Source of the DNA: JAYFRL01 sp034925905
GTDB taxonomy: Bacteria; Bacillota; Clostridia; Lachnospirales; Anaerotignaceae
DNA: 64,000 nucleotides
Assembly: GCA_034925905.1 (NCBI GenBank)
Contig: JAYFRL010000001.1
Location: forward strand, 1-64,000
Reading direction: 5' to 3'
Below the pieces are notes generated by a model, which worked only from the letters and a program-made list of their open reading frames with translations, was not told the DNA's origin and did not search any database. The position numbers and the translations under genes were made by a program. Below are positions 34,620 through 43,902 of this stretch, one piece after another (position 1 is the stretch's first letter; every line of letters begins with the position of its first letter).

Positions 34620-35627
34620 ATGAAAAAAATAAGCTTTGCTGCCGTTTTAGCGCTTGTCGCGCTTTTGTGCGGCTGCGGAAAATCAACCGCTGAAACACTG
34701 CCTGCTTCGGGGAACAGCTTTGTTTTAAACACCATAGCAAGCATAACGATATACGAATCCGACGGGAAAGAAAAACCAAGCGAGCTTATTAACGAGGCTT
34801 TTTCCATTTGCGAAAATTATGAAAGGCTTTTAAGCCGCACGATAGAAGAAAGCGATGTCGGCAAGCTTAATAAAGGAAGCGGTGAGCCCGTTTTGGTATC
34901 CGATGAAACAAAATACCTTATAGAGCAAGCCATATACTATTCTGAAATATCGGATGGAGCCTTTGACATAACCATAGCTCCGGCAAGTATTCTTTGGGAT
35001 TTTGCTTCAGATAATCCTTCTCCGCCTGATAATTATGAGTTAACCGAAGCCCTTAAGCATATAAATTATAAAAACATCTGCTTTGAAGAAAATGGCATAT
35101 CTTTAAAAAACGGCGCAAAAATAGACCTTGGGGGGATAGCAAAGGGCTATATTGCCGATAAGCTTTCGGAATATTTAAAAGAACACGGCGTTAAAAGCGC
35201 AATTATAAACCTGGGCGGAAACATATATGCCTTAGGCAGCAAAAACGGCGGCGCTTTCAGCATAGGAATACAAAAGCCCTTCGGCGGAGTCTCCGAGCTT
35301 TCGGGCGTAGTCCATGTTTCGGATACATCCGTTGTAACTTCGGGAACCTATGAAAGATATTTTGAATACGAAGGCAAGATTTATCATCATATTTTAGACC
35401 CGAAAACCGGTATGCCTGTTTATAACGATATAGAATCGGTAACCATAATCTGCCACTCTTCCCTTTCCGCGGATGCATTAAGCACAGCCGCTTTTGTATT
35501 GGGAAGCGAAAAAGGCCTTCAGCTTATAGAAAGCCTTAAAGATACGGAAGCTGTTTTCATACTTTCAAACGGCGAAATTTTAACCACCTCCGGCATAGGA
35601 AGCAAAATTAAGTTTGATGAAAACTAA
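34620..35627 (+). CDS. apbE: FAD:protein FMN transferase (ApbE) lipoprotein
   Basis: The 335-residue protein has a lipoprotein signal ending LLCGCGK and the ApbE domain. IDLGGIAKGYIADKL, AIINLGGNIYALG, TSGTYERYFEYEGKIYHHILDPKTGMP and SADALSTAAFVLG form the FAD and magnesium sites. The enzyme attaches FMN from FAD to threonine residues of flavoproteins outside the membrane. It is divergent from the NusG_II/Gx transporter pair and shares a 94-bp intergenic region with it. No obvious FMN-acceptor protein lies in the window. Confidence 0.93.
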   Translation: MKKISFAAVLALVALLCGCGKSTAETLPASGNSFVLNTIASITIYESDGKEKPSELINEAFSICENYERLLSRTIEESDVGKLNKGSGEPVLVSDETKYLIEQAIYYSEISDGAFDITIAPASILWDFASDNPSPPDNYELTEALKHINYKNICFEENGISLKNGAKIDLGGIAKGYIADKLSEYLKEHGVKSAIINLGGNIYALGSKNGGAFSIGIQKPFGGVSELSGVVHVSDTSVVTSGTYERYFEYEGKIYHHILDPKTGMPVYNDIESVTIICHSSLSADALSTAAFVLGSEKGLQLIESLKDTEAVFILSNGEILTTSGIGSKIKFDEN

Positions 35628-35667
35628 AAATCCCCCACGTTTATAAATATAAAAAGGAGAAATAAAA

Positions 35668-36579
35668 ATGGAAATAAAGCATATTAAAGGAAACACCTTT
35701 GTTATAATAACAAAGCTCACAAGCATTCCTTTTTACAAAATAAGTGAAACAGAAATAATCCTTTTGGACAGCGGCTGGGTTGGTGAAAGGGACGAAATAG
35801 ACAAGGCAATAGATGAAAATGGCTTTACAATTTCAGCCATAATATGTACCCACGCGCATATAGACCATTCGGGGAACTGCGCATATTTTAAAGAAAAACA
35901 CAAGTGTATCATTTCCATGCCCGATCTTGAAGCTGTTATAAGCGCTTCGCCTGTCGCTTTAAAAATGGATTTCTGTGAGCATACGCTTTCCTCGGTTAAA
36001 GAACATTATAAAAGCATGATATGCGAAACAGATATAAGAATAATGGATGACCAAAGAAGCATTTATATCTGCGGAGTGCGCTTCGGCATACTTCATACCC
36101 CGGGGCACAGCCCAAGCCATATATGCATAAGGACACCGGATAACGTCACTTATCTCGGAGATTGTTTGGTGGATTATTCGGTTATGGAAAGCGCAAAAAT
36201 GCCCTACGCTTTCATACTTACAGAAGATTTAAAAAGCAAGGAAAAGCTTTACAGCTTAAACTGTGATAAATATGTGCTCGCACATAACGCTGTCTTCGAT
36301 GACATAACAAAGCTTATAACGGACAATATAAACTTTTATAAAAACAGGGCAAAAGGAGTTTTAAGCGTTATAAAAGGACCTATAACAAGGGAACAAATTT
36401 TAAAGGCCTGCATAGACAAATTCGGTATCCACGCCGAATCGGTTTTCAAGCACATAATCATAGAAAGAATGACAAAATCATATATTCAATATCTTGAAGA
36501 AACAGGCATGATAGAGCTAAAAATGCACAACGGCTTTGCAAAATATGAAAGATGCAATAAAGCAGAAACATATGAATAG
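35668..36579 (+). CDS. MBL-fold metallo-hydrolase
   Basis: The 303-residue protein has the metallo-beta-lactamase fold. CTHAHIDHSGNCAYF is the H-x-H-x-D-H metal motif (second residue of the family's THxHxDH is Ala here), GILHTPGHSPSHICI gives the next histidine, and VTYLGDCLVDYS gives the bridging aspartate. The C-terminal 100 residues (ITREQILKACIDKFGI...MIELKMHNGFAKYE) form a winged-helix-like tail as in LACTB2-type proteins. The substrate cannot be read from sequence. It lies 40 bp after apbE with AAAAGGAG. Confidence 0.85.
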   Translation: MEIKHIKGNTFVIITKLTSIPFYKISETEIILLDSGWVGERDEIDKAIDENGFTISAIICTHAHIDHSGNCAYFKEKHKCIISMPDLEAVISASPVALKMDFCEHTLSSVKEHYKSMICETDIRIMDDQRSIYICGVRFGILHTPGHSPSHICIRTPDNVTYLGDCLVDYSVMESAKMPYAFILTEDLKSKEKLYSLNCDKYVLAHNAVFDDITKLITDNINFYKNRAKGVLSVIKGPITREQILKACIDKFGIHAESVFKHIIIERMTKSYIQYLEETGMIELKMHNGFAKYERCNKAETYE

Positions 36580-36776
36580 TCGCCGGATTCCCTTGATATG
36601 CTTGATAATTCCGTTACAACAACACAGGTGCAGCCTGTGAAACGTCCGGGTTTATTATCATAAAAGCATAGCTTTTTATCTTGCTTAAAATGGTATGCTA
36701 TAAGCTTGCTTCTGCCCTCCTATGCGGGTGGTTTATTGTTTTTCTTGCTATTTTTGCCTAACAGGCTAAAGCCCAA
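36580..36776 (+). other. Intergenic region with hairpin fragments
   Basis: No gene is seen. The stretch contains AGGTGCAGCCTGT, a short CCCTCC...GGGTGGTTT hairpin-like segment near 36715-36733 and several short inverted repeats. It vaguely resembles the non-coding stretch at 60485-60710. A decayed mobile element end is possible. Confidence 0.3.
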
Positions 36777-36807
36777 ATAAAAAAGCGCGCATATGCGCGC
36801 TTTTTTT
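36777..36807. terminator. Bidirectional terminator
   Basis: GCGCGCATATGCGCGC is a perfect palindrome flanked by A and T runs, between the convergent MBL gene and aminopeptidase gene. Confidence 0.9.
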
Positions 36808-37921
36808 ATTTTAAATTTTCAGGGTTTAAGCATTCAAGCTCAGACACAACAAAGCGTCCGTCTTTTCTTATCAAAACATCATCGAAATATATCTCTCCGC
36901 CGCCGTATTCAGGCGTCTGTATAAGCACCAAATCCCAATGCAGTGCGGATTTATTGCCGTTTGGAGCTTCGTCGTAGCAGTTTCCGGGAGTAAAATGTAT
37001 ACTGCCCATTATTTTTTCGTCAAACAAAATATTGTTCATCGGTTTTAATATATAAGGGTTAACCCCTATGGCAAATTCACCTATAAAACGCGCGCCTTCA
37101 TCCATATCAAAAATAGCGTTTATGTGCTCTGTGTCATTTGCTTTTGCGTTTATTATTTTCCCGTCCTTAAAAGTAAGCGTTATGTTTTCAAACGTAAAAT
37201 CGTTGCAGGTTGAAGGTGTGTTATATGAAATAACACCGTTAACCGAATCTTTAACCGGCGCCGTGTAGACCTCTCCGTCTGGAATATTGCTTGCCCCCGC
37301 GCATTTTATGGCTGGTATATCCTTTATGGAAAAGCTTAAATCCGTGCCCTTGGCAACAAGGCGAACCTTGTCTGTCTTTTCCATAAGAGTCACAAGGTTA
37401 TCCATAGCTCCAGACATTTTTGCATAGTCCAAATTGCATACCTCATAGAAAAAATCTTCGAAGGTTTCCTGACTCATGCCTGCCTGCTGGGCAAATGAGG
37501 CGGTTGGAAATCTTAAAACAACCCATTTTGTGTGCGGAACTCTTATGTTGTGATGCACAGGAGTTGTATAATATTTACCGAAAAGCCTTTGTTTTTCTGT
37601 GGGCACGTCCGAAAGCTCATAAGCGTTGTCATCTGCTCTTATGCCTATGAACGCATCCATTTCGCTCATTCTTTCAGCGTCAAGCTTTGCCATAAACTTA
37701 AGCTGTTCCTCATTTGCATTTAAAAGCAGCTCCCTTTCAACCATGGCGTTTCTTATATCCACAAAAGGCACTCCTCCCGCCTTATACACTTCTTTTATAA
37801 CCTGACATGTTAAAGGAAGAGGTGCAATTCCATTTGAATTTATAAGAACCTTTTCTCCCGGCTTAACCCGGCAGGAATAGTTCACAAGCTTATTTGCAAG
37901 AAGTTTTATTCTTTCATCCAT
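36806..37921 (-). CDS. M29 family aminopeptidase
   Basis: The 371-residue protein matches the M29 (AmpS/aminopeptidase T) family. EKVLINSNGIAPLPL and the metal-site segments NIPDGEVYTAPVKDSVNGVI, EFAIGVNP and SALHWDLVLIQ are present. The NIPDGEV glutamate, the E in the GEFAIG segment and the histidine in LHWDLV are expected metal ligands. These are cytoplasmic cobalt- or zinc-dependent aminopeptidases. GGAGATTTTT precedes the ATG. Confidence 0.92.
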   Translation of the reverse strand: MDERIKLLANKLVNYSCRVKPGEKVLINSNGIAPLPLTCQVIKEVYKAGGVPFVDIRNAMVERELLLNANEEQLKFMAKLDAERMSEMDAFIGIRADDNAYELSDVPTEKQRLFGKYYTTPVHHNIRVPHTKWVVLRFPTASFAQQAGMSQETFEDFFYEVCNLDYAKMSGAMDNLVTLMEKTDKVRLVAKGTDLSFSIKDIPAIKCAGASNIPDGEVYTAPVKDSVNGVISYNTPSTCNDFTFENITLTFKDGKIINAKANDTEHINAIFDMDEGARFIGEFAIGVNPYILKPMNNILFDEKIMGSIHFTPGNCYDEAPNGNKSALHWDLVLIQTPEYGGGEIYFDDVLIRKDGRFVVSELECLNPENLK

Positions 37922-38022
37922 TTTAAAAATCTCCTCTTAAAATATAAATATTATATAGTGTAACATGTTTTAATAAAAATTATATATACTAAGTCATAAA
38001 AATTCAATTTAATTCCATTTTT

Positions 38023-38051
38023 TTGACATTTTATTTTGTTCCTGCTAAAAT
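38023..38051 (+). promoter_or_regulatory. Sigma-A promoter of the DUF896 gene
   Basis: TTGACA (38023-38028) and TAAAAT (38046-38051) are 17 nt apart. The start near 38058 gives a very short leader. Confidence 0.8.
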
Positions 38052-38080
38052 AAATCATACAAAAGGCGGTGAAACGTATT

Positions 38081-38284
38081 ATGGGAGCAAACCTTGAAAG
38101 AATAAATTATCTTGCAAACAAAAGCAGAACCGTTGGGCTAACCGATGAAGAAAAGGTGGAGCAGGCAGCTTTAAGGAAAGAATATCTTAAAAAATTTAAA
38201 AAAGGCTTTTTGTCCACCATAGATAATCTGTATGTTTTAGATGAAAACGGAGCTGAAGTTAAGCTTAAGAAAAAACCCGAATAA
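38081..38284 (+). CDS. DUF896 family (YnzC-like) small protein
   Basis: The 67-residue protein matches the YnzC/YozC (DUF896) family. ERINYLANKSRTVGLTDEEKVEQAALRKEYLKKFKKGF forms the two-helix core and the C-terminus is basic. In B. subtilis the ynzC gene lies in the SOS-linked yneA operon; the role of the protein is unknown. The ATG at 38081 agrees with the family start; a GTG at 38069 overlaps the GGCGGTG ribosome site. It has its own promoter and terminator and is monocistronic. Confidence 0.85.
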   Translation: MGANLERINYLANKSRTVGLTDEEKVEQAALRKEYLKKFKKGFLSTIDNLYVLDENGAEVKLKKKPE

Positions 38285-38298
38285 TAATCTTTTCCTTG

Positions 38299-38330
38299 CC
38301 CTCCTAAAGCTCACCGGAGGGTATTCTTTT
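38299..38330 (+). terminator. Probable terminator of the DUF896 gene
   Basis: CCCTCC (38299-38304) pairs with GGAGGG (38316-38321), followed by TATTCTTTTCTGTTTTT. Confidence 0.65.
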
Positions 38331-38411
38331 CTGTTTTTATTGCATTTTTAATTTAAAGGCGTATTATAATTATATATTTTTAAGCTTTCCTTGCTTATGG
38401 GAGTGCATATT

Positions 38412-39782
38412 ATGGACAATAAAAACGACTTCTCCAAAGGGGACATGAAAAAAAATATACTTTCTATGACTATCCCGATGATGATGGCTCAGTTTATTCA
38501 TCTTTTATATAATATAGTAGACAGAATGTATATAGGGCGCATACCCGATGTGGGCGTTTTGGCTCTCACGGGAGTTGGCCTAACCTTTCCGGTTATAACT
38601 ATTATTTCAGGCTTCGCAAACCTTTACGGCGTCGGCGGAGGCTCCCTTTGTTCCATAGCCAGAGGCAGGTGTGATGCAAAAGAAGCCAAAAACCTTATGC
38701 AGGTTTCATATTCTATGCTCATAGTAACCGGAATAGTTATATCCGTCTTATGCTTTCTTTTTATGAAGCCGTTGCTTTATATTTTCGGGGCGAGTGATGT
38801 AACCTATTCTTTTGCAAGTGATTATCTTAAAATATATATTTTGGGCACAATATTCGTTATGGCCGGGCTTGGCATGAACAGCTTTATAAGCTCCCAGGGT
38901 TTTGGCAAAATGGCTATGCTAACCGTACTTTGCGGTGCAATTATAAATATTATTTTAGACCCGATATTCATATTTGCATTTAACATGGGCGTTAAAGGTG
39001 CAGCTTATGCAACTGTTGTATCTCAGATAGTTTCCGCAGTATGGGTTCTAAAGTTTTTAACCAGCGATAAGGCTATATTAAGACTTAGTATAAAAAAGTT
39101 TTATTTTGACCCGCTCCTTATAAAAAGAATAACCGCCATGGGCTTTTCAAGCTTTGTAATGTCGTTTACAACAAGCGCGGTTCAGATTATAAGCAACTCT
39201 CAGCTGCAGATATACGGCGGAGACATATATGTAGGCATCATGACCGTTGTAAACTCCATAAGGGAAATTTTAACCCTGCCTTTAAACGGGCTTATGAGCG
39301 GGGCCCCCGCCGTTATAGGCTACAACTACGGAGCTGCCAAATTCAAAAGGGTTAAAGACGGCATAAAATTTATGACCTTTATTTCGGTTATATATTCTTT
39401 GGTCGTTTGGGCGCTTATAGTTGAGTTTCCTTCTGCTTTAATACGTATTTTTAATGATGACCCACAGCTTATAGCCCTTGGCATCCCTGCGGTTAAAGCG
39501 CATTTTTTTGGTTTTTTTATGATGTCTTTCCAGATTGCCGGTCAAACCTGCTATCTCTCGCTTGGAAAAGCAAAGCATGCAATATTTTTCTCAATGCTGA
39601 GAAAAGCTGTAATAGTAATACCTTTGACATTTCTGCTGCCTCATCTTTGGAATCTTGGCCCGATGGGCGTCTTTTGGTCGGAACCCGTTTCAAATTTCAT
39701 AGGCGGAGCGGCCTGCTATTTAACCTTTATGCTTACAATATGGCCTAAGCTTACAGATGAAAAAAAACCGTATAATTCTTAA
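38412..39782 (+). CDS. MATE family efflux transporter
   Basis: The 456-residue protein has twelve membrane helices in the MATE layout. ILSMTIPMMMAQFIHLLYNIVDRMYIG is the first helix pair with the family's conserved NIVDRMYIG. LNGLMSGAPAVIGYNYGAAKFKRV starts the second half. MATE pumps export cationic drugs or metabolites using Na+ or H+. The substrate is not predictable. The ATG at 38412 is supported by GGGAG 9 nt upstream. CapA follows after 9 bp, suggesting co-transcription. Confidence 0.93.
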   Translation: MDNKNDFSKGDMKKNILSMTIPMMMAQFIHLLYNIVDRMYIGRIPDVGVLALTGVGLTFPVITIISGFANLYGVGGGSLCSIARGRCDAKEAKNLMQVSYSMLIVTGIVISVLCFLFMKPLLYIFGASDVTYSFASDYLKIYILGTIFVMAGLGMNSFISSQGFGKMAMLTVLCGAIINIILDPIFIFAFNMGVKGAAYATVVSQIVSAVWVLKFLTSDKAILRLSIKKFYFDPLLIKRITAMGFSSFVMSFTTSAVQIISNSQLQIYGGDIYVGIMTVVNSIREILTLPLNGLMSGAPAVIGYNYGAAKFKRVKDGIKFMTFISVIYSLVVWALIVEFPSALIRIFNDDPQLIALGIPAVKAHFFGFFMMSFQIAGQTCYLSLGKAKHAIFFSMLRKAVIVIPLTFLLPHLWNLGPMGVFWSEPVSNFIGGAACYLTFMLTIWPKLTDEKKPYNS

Positions 39783-39791
39783 GGAGATTTT

Positions 39792-41060
39792 ATGCGAAAA
39801 ATATTAAAAATTTTAATGCTTTTAGCGATGCTTTTTCCCTTGGCTTCATGCCAAACCCCGGCTAAAGAAAAAGAAGAGCCTCTCGTTTCCGAGGCAAAAG
39901 GCGAAACTAATGCTATCACCGAAGAAAAGGAAGAAGAACCTGTAGCTCCGCCTGCTCCTGTGACAACAACCGTAAAAATGAGCGTTGTTGGCGATATAAT
40001 GGTTCACAGCTACCAATATGAGGACGCGTATGACGCTAAAACAAAGACGTACGATTTTTCACATAACTTTGCGGATGTAAAAAAATATTTTGATGCTTCG
40101 GATATAACGGTAGGTAATCTTGAAACCGTTTTCGCAGGCGAAGAAGCCGGAATCGGCGATTATCCAATGTTTAACACTCCCGATGCCTTTGCCTATACTC
40201 TTAAAGACGCCGGGTTTGACCTTTTTACAACCGCAAACAACCATTGCATGGACAGGTACAAAAGCGGCGCGTCAAGAACAATAGACCTGCTTAATACCCT
40301 TGGCATAGACCACATAGGAACATATAAAACCAAGGAGGAGCGAGACAAAATCCTTGTTAAAGAAATAAACGGGATAAGCTTTGCTTTTTTATCCTACACT
40401 TATGGTACAAATGGAATTTCCGTACCGGATGATTTTTTTGTAAACATTATTGACGCAGAAGTTATAAAAAGCGATATATCAGCCGCAAAAGCAACCGGAG
40501 CGGATTTTATAGTTGTTATGCCCCATATGGGCAACGAATACGAAACCTACGTCAAAGATGTCTTTAAAAACTGGGCAAATTTGATGTTTGAAGCCGGTGC
40601 AGATATAATTTTGGCAAGCCATCCCCATGTCCTCCAGCCTATGGAGATGAGGGATATAACCCTTGAAGACGGAAGCACACGCAAAGGCTTTATAATTTAT
40701 TCTCTGGGCAATTTTATTTCTTCGCAAACGACTCCGCCTAGAAACGCCGGAATAATTTTAAATATGGAGTTTGAAAAAACGGAAGGTAAAACAGCTTTTA
40801 TAAAAAATATTTCGTTTATACCGATATGGACGCAGTTTAGAAACGCACAAAACACAAACCATTTTGTTGTACGCAGCGTATATGAAATGCTTACGCTTTC
40901 AGATGAAGAAAAGTTAAAAACCCTACGAACACAGGATGTTACACGGCTTAAAGAGATACATTCGGAGGTAACCGACACATTTTTTGATTATGAAACGCCT
41001 CTTTCCGATATTAAAAACAGCTATATATTTTATGAGGACGGTGAGGAAACTGAAAATTGA
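39792..41060 (+). CDS. CapA family lipoprotein
   Basis: The 422-residue protein has a lipoprotein signal (LLAMLFPLASCQTPA), an acidic low-complexity linker (residues 25-55) and a CapA/PGA_cap phosphoesterase-like domain. MSVVGDIMVHSYQYEDAY, VGNLETVFAGEE, TTANNHCMDRYKSG, MPHMGNEYE, ASHPHVLQPME and YSLGNFISSQ are the metal-site segments of this calcineurin-like fold. CapA-type proteins are linked to poly-gamma-glutamate or other surface polymer export. No capBC genes are adjacent, so a true capsule role is doubtful. Confidence 0.9.
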   Translation: MRKILKILMLLAMLFPLASCQTPAKEKEEPLVSEAKGETNAITEEKEEEPVAPPAPVTTTVKMSVVGDIMVHSYQYEDAYDAKTKTYDFSHNFADVKKYFDASDITVGNLETVFAGEEAGIGDYPMFNTPDAFAYTLKDAGFDLFTTANNHCMDRYKSGASRTIDLLNTLGIDHIGTYKTKEERDKILVKEINGISFAFLSYTYGTNGISVPDDFFVNIIDAEVIKSDISAAKATGADFIVVMPHMGNEYETYVKDVFKNWANLMFEAGADIILASHPHVLQPMEMRDITLEDGSTRKGFIIYSLGNFISSQTTPPRNAGIILNMEFEKTEGKTAFIKNISFIPIWTQFRNAQNTNHFVVRSVYEMLTLSDEEKLKTLRTQDVTRLKEIHSEVTDTFFDYETPLSDIKNSYIFYEDGEETEN

Positions 41061-41700
41061 AGATAACGATATAACATTAAGACTTGAAGAACCGAAAGAT
41101 TACAAAGAAGTTGAAAACCTTACAAGAGAAGCTTTCTGGAACGTAAATTCCCTCGGCTGCAATGAGCATTACCTTATGCATATAATGCGGAATTCACAAT
41201 CTTTTATAAGTGAGCTCTGTTATGTTGCGGTTTATAATGGTAAAATAATTGGGAATATAGCTTACACACATGCCGTTATCCTTTCAGATGTTACAAAACA
41301 TGCCGTTATAAGCTTTGGCCCTTTAAGCGTTTTGCCTGAATTCCAGAAAAGAGGAATTGGTTCACGTCTTATCCTTAAAACAAAAGAGCTTGCCCTGCAA
41401 ATGGGGCATAAAGCCATTTTGATATACGGTGACCCAGATTATTATTGCAGGTTTGGCTTTATACCTGCCGAAGCTTTGAGAATACAAACTTCAAACGAGA
41501 TGTATTCTCCCGCTCTTTTGGTGCTAGAGCTTACCCCCGGTGCGCTTTCGGGAATATCCGGCAGTTTTTGTGAAGATTTTGTTTTTGAAGTGGATTTAAC
41601 CAAATCCGAAGAATTCGATAAAACTTTCCCGAAAAAAGAAAAGCTTGTTACTCCGTCACAGGCAAGGTTTAACCAGCTTATAAGCAGGATGCATAAATAA
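41041..41700 (+). CDS. GNAT family N-acetyltransferase
   Basis: The protein of about 219 residues is a GNAT acyltransferase. SFGPLSVLPEFQKRGIGSRLILKTKELALQMGHKAILIYGDPDYYCRFGF contains the acetyl-CoA loop QKRGIG and the typical PxYYxRFGF close. The start is uncertain. GTG at 41041 lies inside the end of capA and keeps the conserved TLRLEEPKDYKEV start, but its ribosome site is weak. Coupling to capA translation is likely because the frames overlap by 20 bp. Confidence 0.8.
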   Translation: MRKLKIEDNDITLRLEEPKDYKEVENLTREAFWNVNSLGCNEHYLMHIMRNSQSFISELCYVAVYNGKIIGNIAYTHAVILSDVTKHAVISFGPLSVLPEFQKRGIGSRLILKTKELALQMGHKAILIYGDPDYYCRFGFIPAEALRIQTSNEMYSPALLVLELTPGALSGISGSFCEDFVFEVDLTKSEEFDKTFPKKEKLVTPSQARFNQLISRMHK

Positions 41701-41776
41701 TAATATAAAACTGTTTTTATTATAATAAGTTTATGTTATTATATGAAATTGATAGTTTATTTTTGGAGATGTTAAA

Positions 41777-43660
41777 ATGAAATATAATGCGGAAGAAGCC
41801 TCCGTTATAGTTGTTGGCGGAGGGCACGCCGGCTGTGAAGCCGCTCTTGCTTCGGCACGCATGGGGCTTAAAACCATAATGTTCGCCATAAGCTTGGACA
41901 GCATAGCCATGATGCCCTGCAACCCCAGCGTAGGAGGAAGCTCTAAAGGCCATCTTGTCAGAGAGGTTGACGCCTTAGGCGGAGAAATGGCTAAAAATAT
42001 TGATAAAACCTATCTTCAGATAAAAATGCTTAACACCGGCAAAGGTCCTGCGGTTCATTCTTTGCGCGCCCAGGCGGACAAAGAAATATATAAGCGTGAA
42101 ATGAAGCGTACCCTTGAAAACACTAAAAACCTTAAAATCCGCCAAGGCGAGGTTACGGAAATAGTGATGGAAAATGGAAAAACCGCAGGCGTTATAACCT
42201 CTTCAGGCGCTTTTTACAGAGCAAAAGCCGTCGTTCTTTGCATGGGCACATATATGAAAGCAAGATGCCTTTTCGGCGAGTGTATTATGCAAAGCGGACC
42301 AAACGGGCTTATGCCGGCTACAAAGCTGAGCGCCTCTTTAAAAGACATGGGTATAAGGCTTTTCCGCTTTAAAACAGGAACTCCCGCCAGGGTAGACAAG
42401 CGTTCCCTGGATTTTTCAAAGATGATCCCTCAGTTTGGCGATGAAAAGATAATACCTTTTTCTTTTGAAAATTCGTCGAATGATATATACAGAGAACAGA
42501 TTCCCTGCCATCTCACATATACAAACGAAAAAACCCACGAAATAATACGCAAAAACCTTACGCGCTCCCCTCTTTACGCAGGAGTTATAGAAGGCACAGG
42601 CACAAGATATTGCCCTTCCATAGAAGACAAGGTTGTGCGCTTTTCAGACAAAGAGCGCCACCAGATTTTTATAGAACCGGAGGGCGAATATACAAACGAA
42701 ATGTATATACAAGGTATGTCTTCTTCACTGCCGGAAGACGTTCAAATTGAAATGTACCGCACATTGCCCGGTTTTGAAAACTGCGATATAATGCGTACAG
42801 CCTATGCCATAGAGTATGATTGCTTAGACGCCACTCAGCTTAAGCTTAACCTTGAGTTTAAAGATTTTCCAGGTCTTTTTTCCTCAGGGCAGTTTAACGG
42901 AACATCAGGCTATGAGGAAGCTGCGGCACAGGGTATAATAGGCGGGATAAACGCCGCAAACTATGTTTTGGGGAAACCCCCGCTTGTTTTAGACCGTTCC
43001 GAGGGCTACATAGGCGTTTTGATAGACGATATAGTTACAAAGGGAAGCAAGGAACCCTACAGAATGATGACATCAAGAGCGGAATACCGTCTTTTGCTGC
43101 GGCAAGACAATGCCGATGCCCGCTTAACGCCTAAAGGCTATGAAACCGGACTTATATCCGAAGAACGGTATCAAAAATTTTTAAAGAAGCAGCAGCTTAT
43201 AGCCGAAGAGATTAAAAGAGTTACTTCCCTTGTTATCCCACCTTCTTCGGACGTAAACAAGTTTCTTGAAAAATGGGGCAGCTCACCGATATCAAGCGGA
43301 ATGCGCCTTTCGGAGCTTATGCGCCGCCCTGAGCTTGATTATTTCAAGCTTGCCGAAGTAGACACAAAAAGACCTCACCTTCCCTTGGAAGTTATGGAGG
43401 AAGTTGGCATACTCGTTAAATATGAAGGATATATAAACCAGCAGCTTCACCATGTTGAGCAGTTTAAAAAGCTTGAGAAAAAAGCTCTGCCTGACATAGA
43501 CTATTCATTGGTATCAGGTCTGCGTATAGAGGCAAGGCAAAAGCTTAACGATATACGCCCGGAGTCCATTGGTCATGCGGGAAGGATAGCAGGTATATCG
43601 CCTGCCGATATTTCCGTACTGCTTATATATCTTGAGCAGCAGAAAAGAAAAAAAGAGTAA
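41777..43660 (+). CDS. mnmG: tRNA U34 5-carboxymethylaminomethyl modification enzyme MnmG
   Basis: The 627-residue flavoprotein acts with MnmE to modify the wobble uridine of tRNAs. VIVVGGGHAGCEAALASARMG binds FAD. MPCNPSVGGSSKGHLVREVDALGG and ARCLFGECIMQSGPNGLMPATKL are highly conserved. GTGTRYCPSIEDKVVRFSDKERHQIFIEPEG and the SGQFNGTSGYEEAAAQG block follow. The helical C-terminus binds MnmE/tRNA. TTGGAGATG precedes the ATG. mnmE is not adjacent. The order mnmG-rsmG-noc is typical of the oriC region. Confidence 0.97.
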   Translation: MKYNAEEASVIVVGGGHAGCEAALASARMGLKTIMFAISLDSIAMMPCNPSVGGSSKGHLVREVDALGGEMAKNIDKTYLQIKMLNTGKGPAVHSLRAQADKEIYKREMKRTLENTKNLKIRQGEVTEIVMENGKTAGVITSSGAFYRAKAVVLCMGTYMKARCLFGECIMQSGPNGLMPATKLSASLKDMGIRLFRFKTGTPARVDKRSLDFSKMIPQFGDEKIIPFSFENSSNDIYREQIPCHLTYTNEKTHEIIRKNLTRSPLYAGVIEGTGTRYCPSIEDKVVRFSDKERHQIFIEPEGEYTNEMYIQGMSSSLPEDVQIEMYRTLPGFENCDIMRTAYAIEYDCLDATQLKLNLEFKDFPGLFSSGQFNGTSGYEEAAAQGIIGGINAANYVLGKPPLVLDRSEGYIGVLIDDIVTKGSKEPYRMMTSRAEYRLLLRQDNADARLTPKGYETGLISEERYQKFLKKQQLIAEEIKRVTSLVIPPSSDVNKFLEKWGSSPISSGMRLSELMRRPELDYFKLAEVDTKRPHLPLEVMEEVGILVKYEGYINQQLHHVEQFKKLEKKALPDIDYSLVSGLRIEARQKLNDIRPESIGHAGRIAGISPADISVLLIYLEQQKRKKE

Positions 43661-43673
43661 CCCGGAGGATTCT

Positions 43674-43898
43674 ATGCCAAATAAAAAAGGTGTTTTCATA
43701 CCAAATTCATACTTAAACAGCAAACCCTGCCTTTACCTGCCAAAATCAGTTGAAAGGAACATGCTCCCCCATGCTATGCCCGAGGAAGTCTCAAAAAGCA
43801 AAGCCTTTTTTTCTATACCAAAAAACAAAAGCAACCAACGCATAAGCATAATAGTAGACGAAACCGACGAGCTTAAGTTTTACAACTTAAGGGGGTAA
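43674..43898 (+). CDS. Hypothetical small protein between mnmG and rsmG
   Basis: A 74-residue frame starts at ATG 43674 behind a strong CCCGGAGGATTCT site and ends 4 bp before rsmG. The sequence is basic (MPNKKGVFIPNSYLNSK, then ERNMLPHAMPEE, IPKNKSNQRISIIVDETDELKFYNL). It has no membrane helix and no motif that I know. Its tight spacing inside a conserved operon and good ribosome site argue that it is translated. Confidence 0.6.
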   Translation: MPNKKGVFIPNSYLNSKPCLYLPKSVERNMLPHAMPEEVSKSKAFFSIPKNKSNQRISIIVDETDELKFYNLRG

Positions 43899-43902
43899 AC
43901 AA

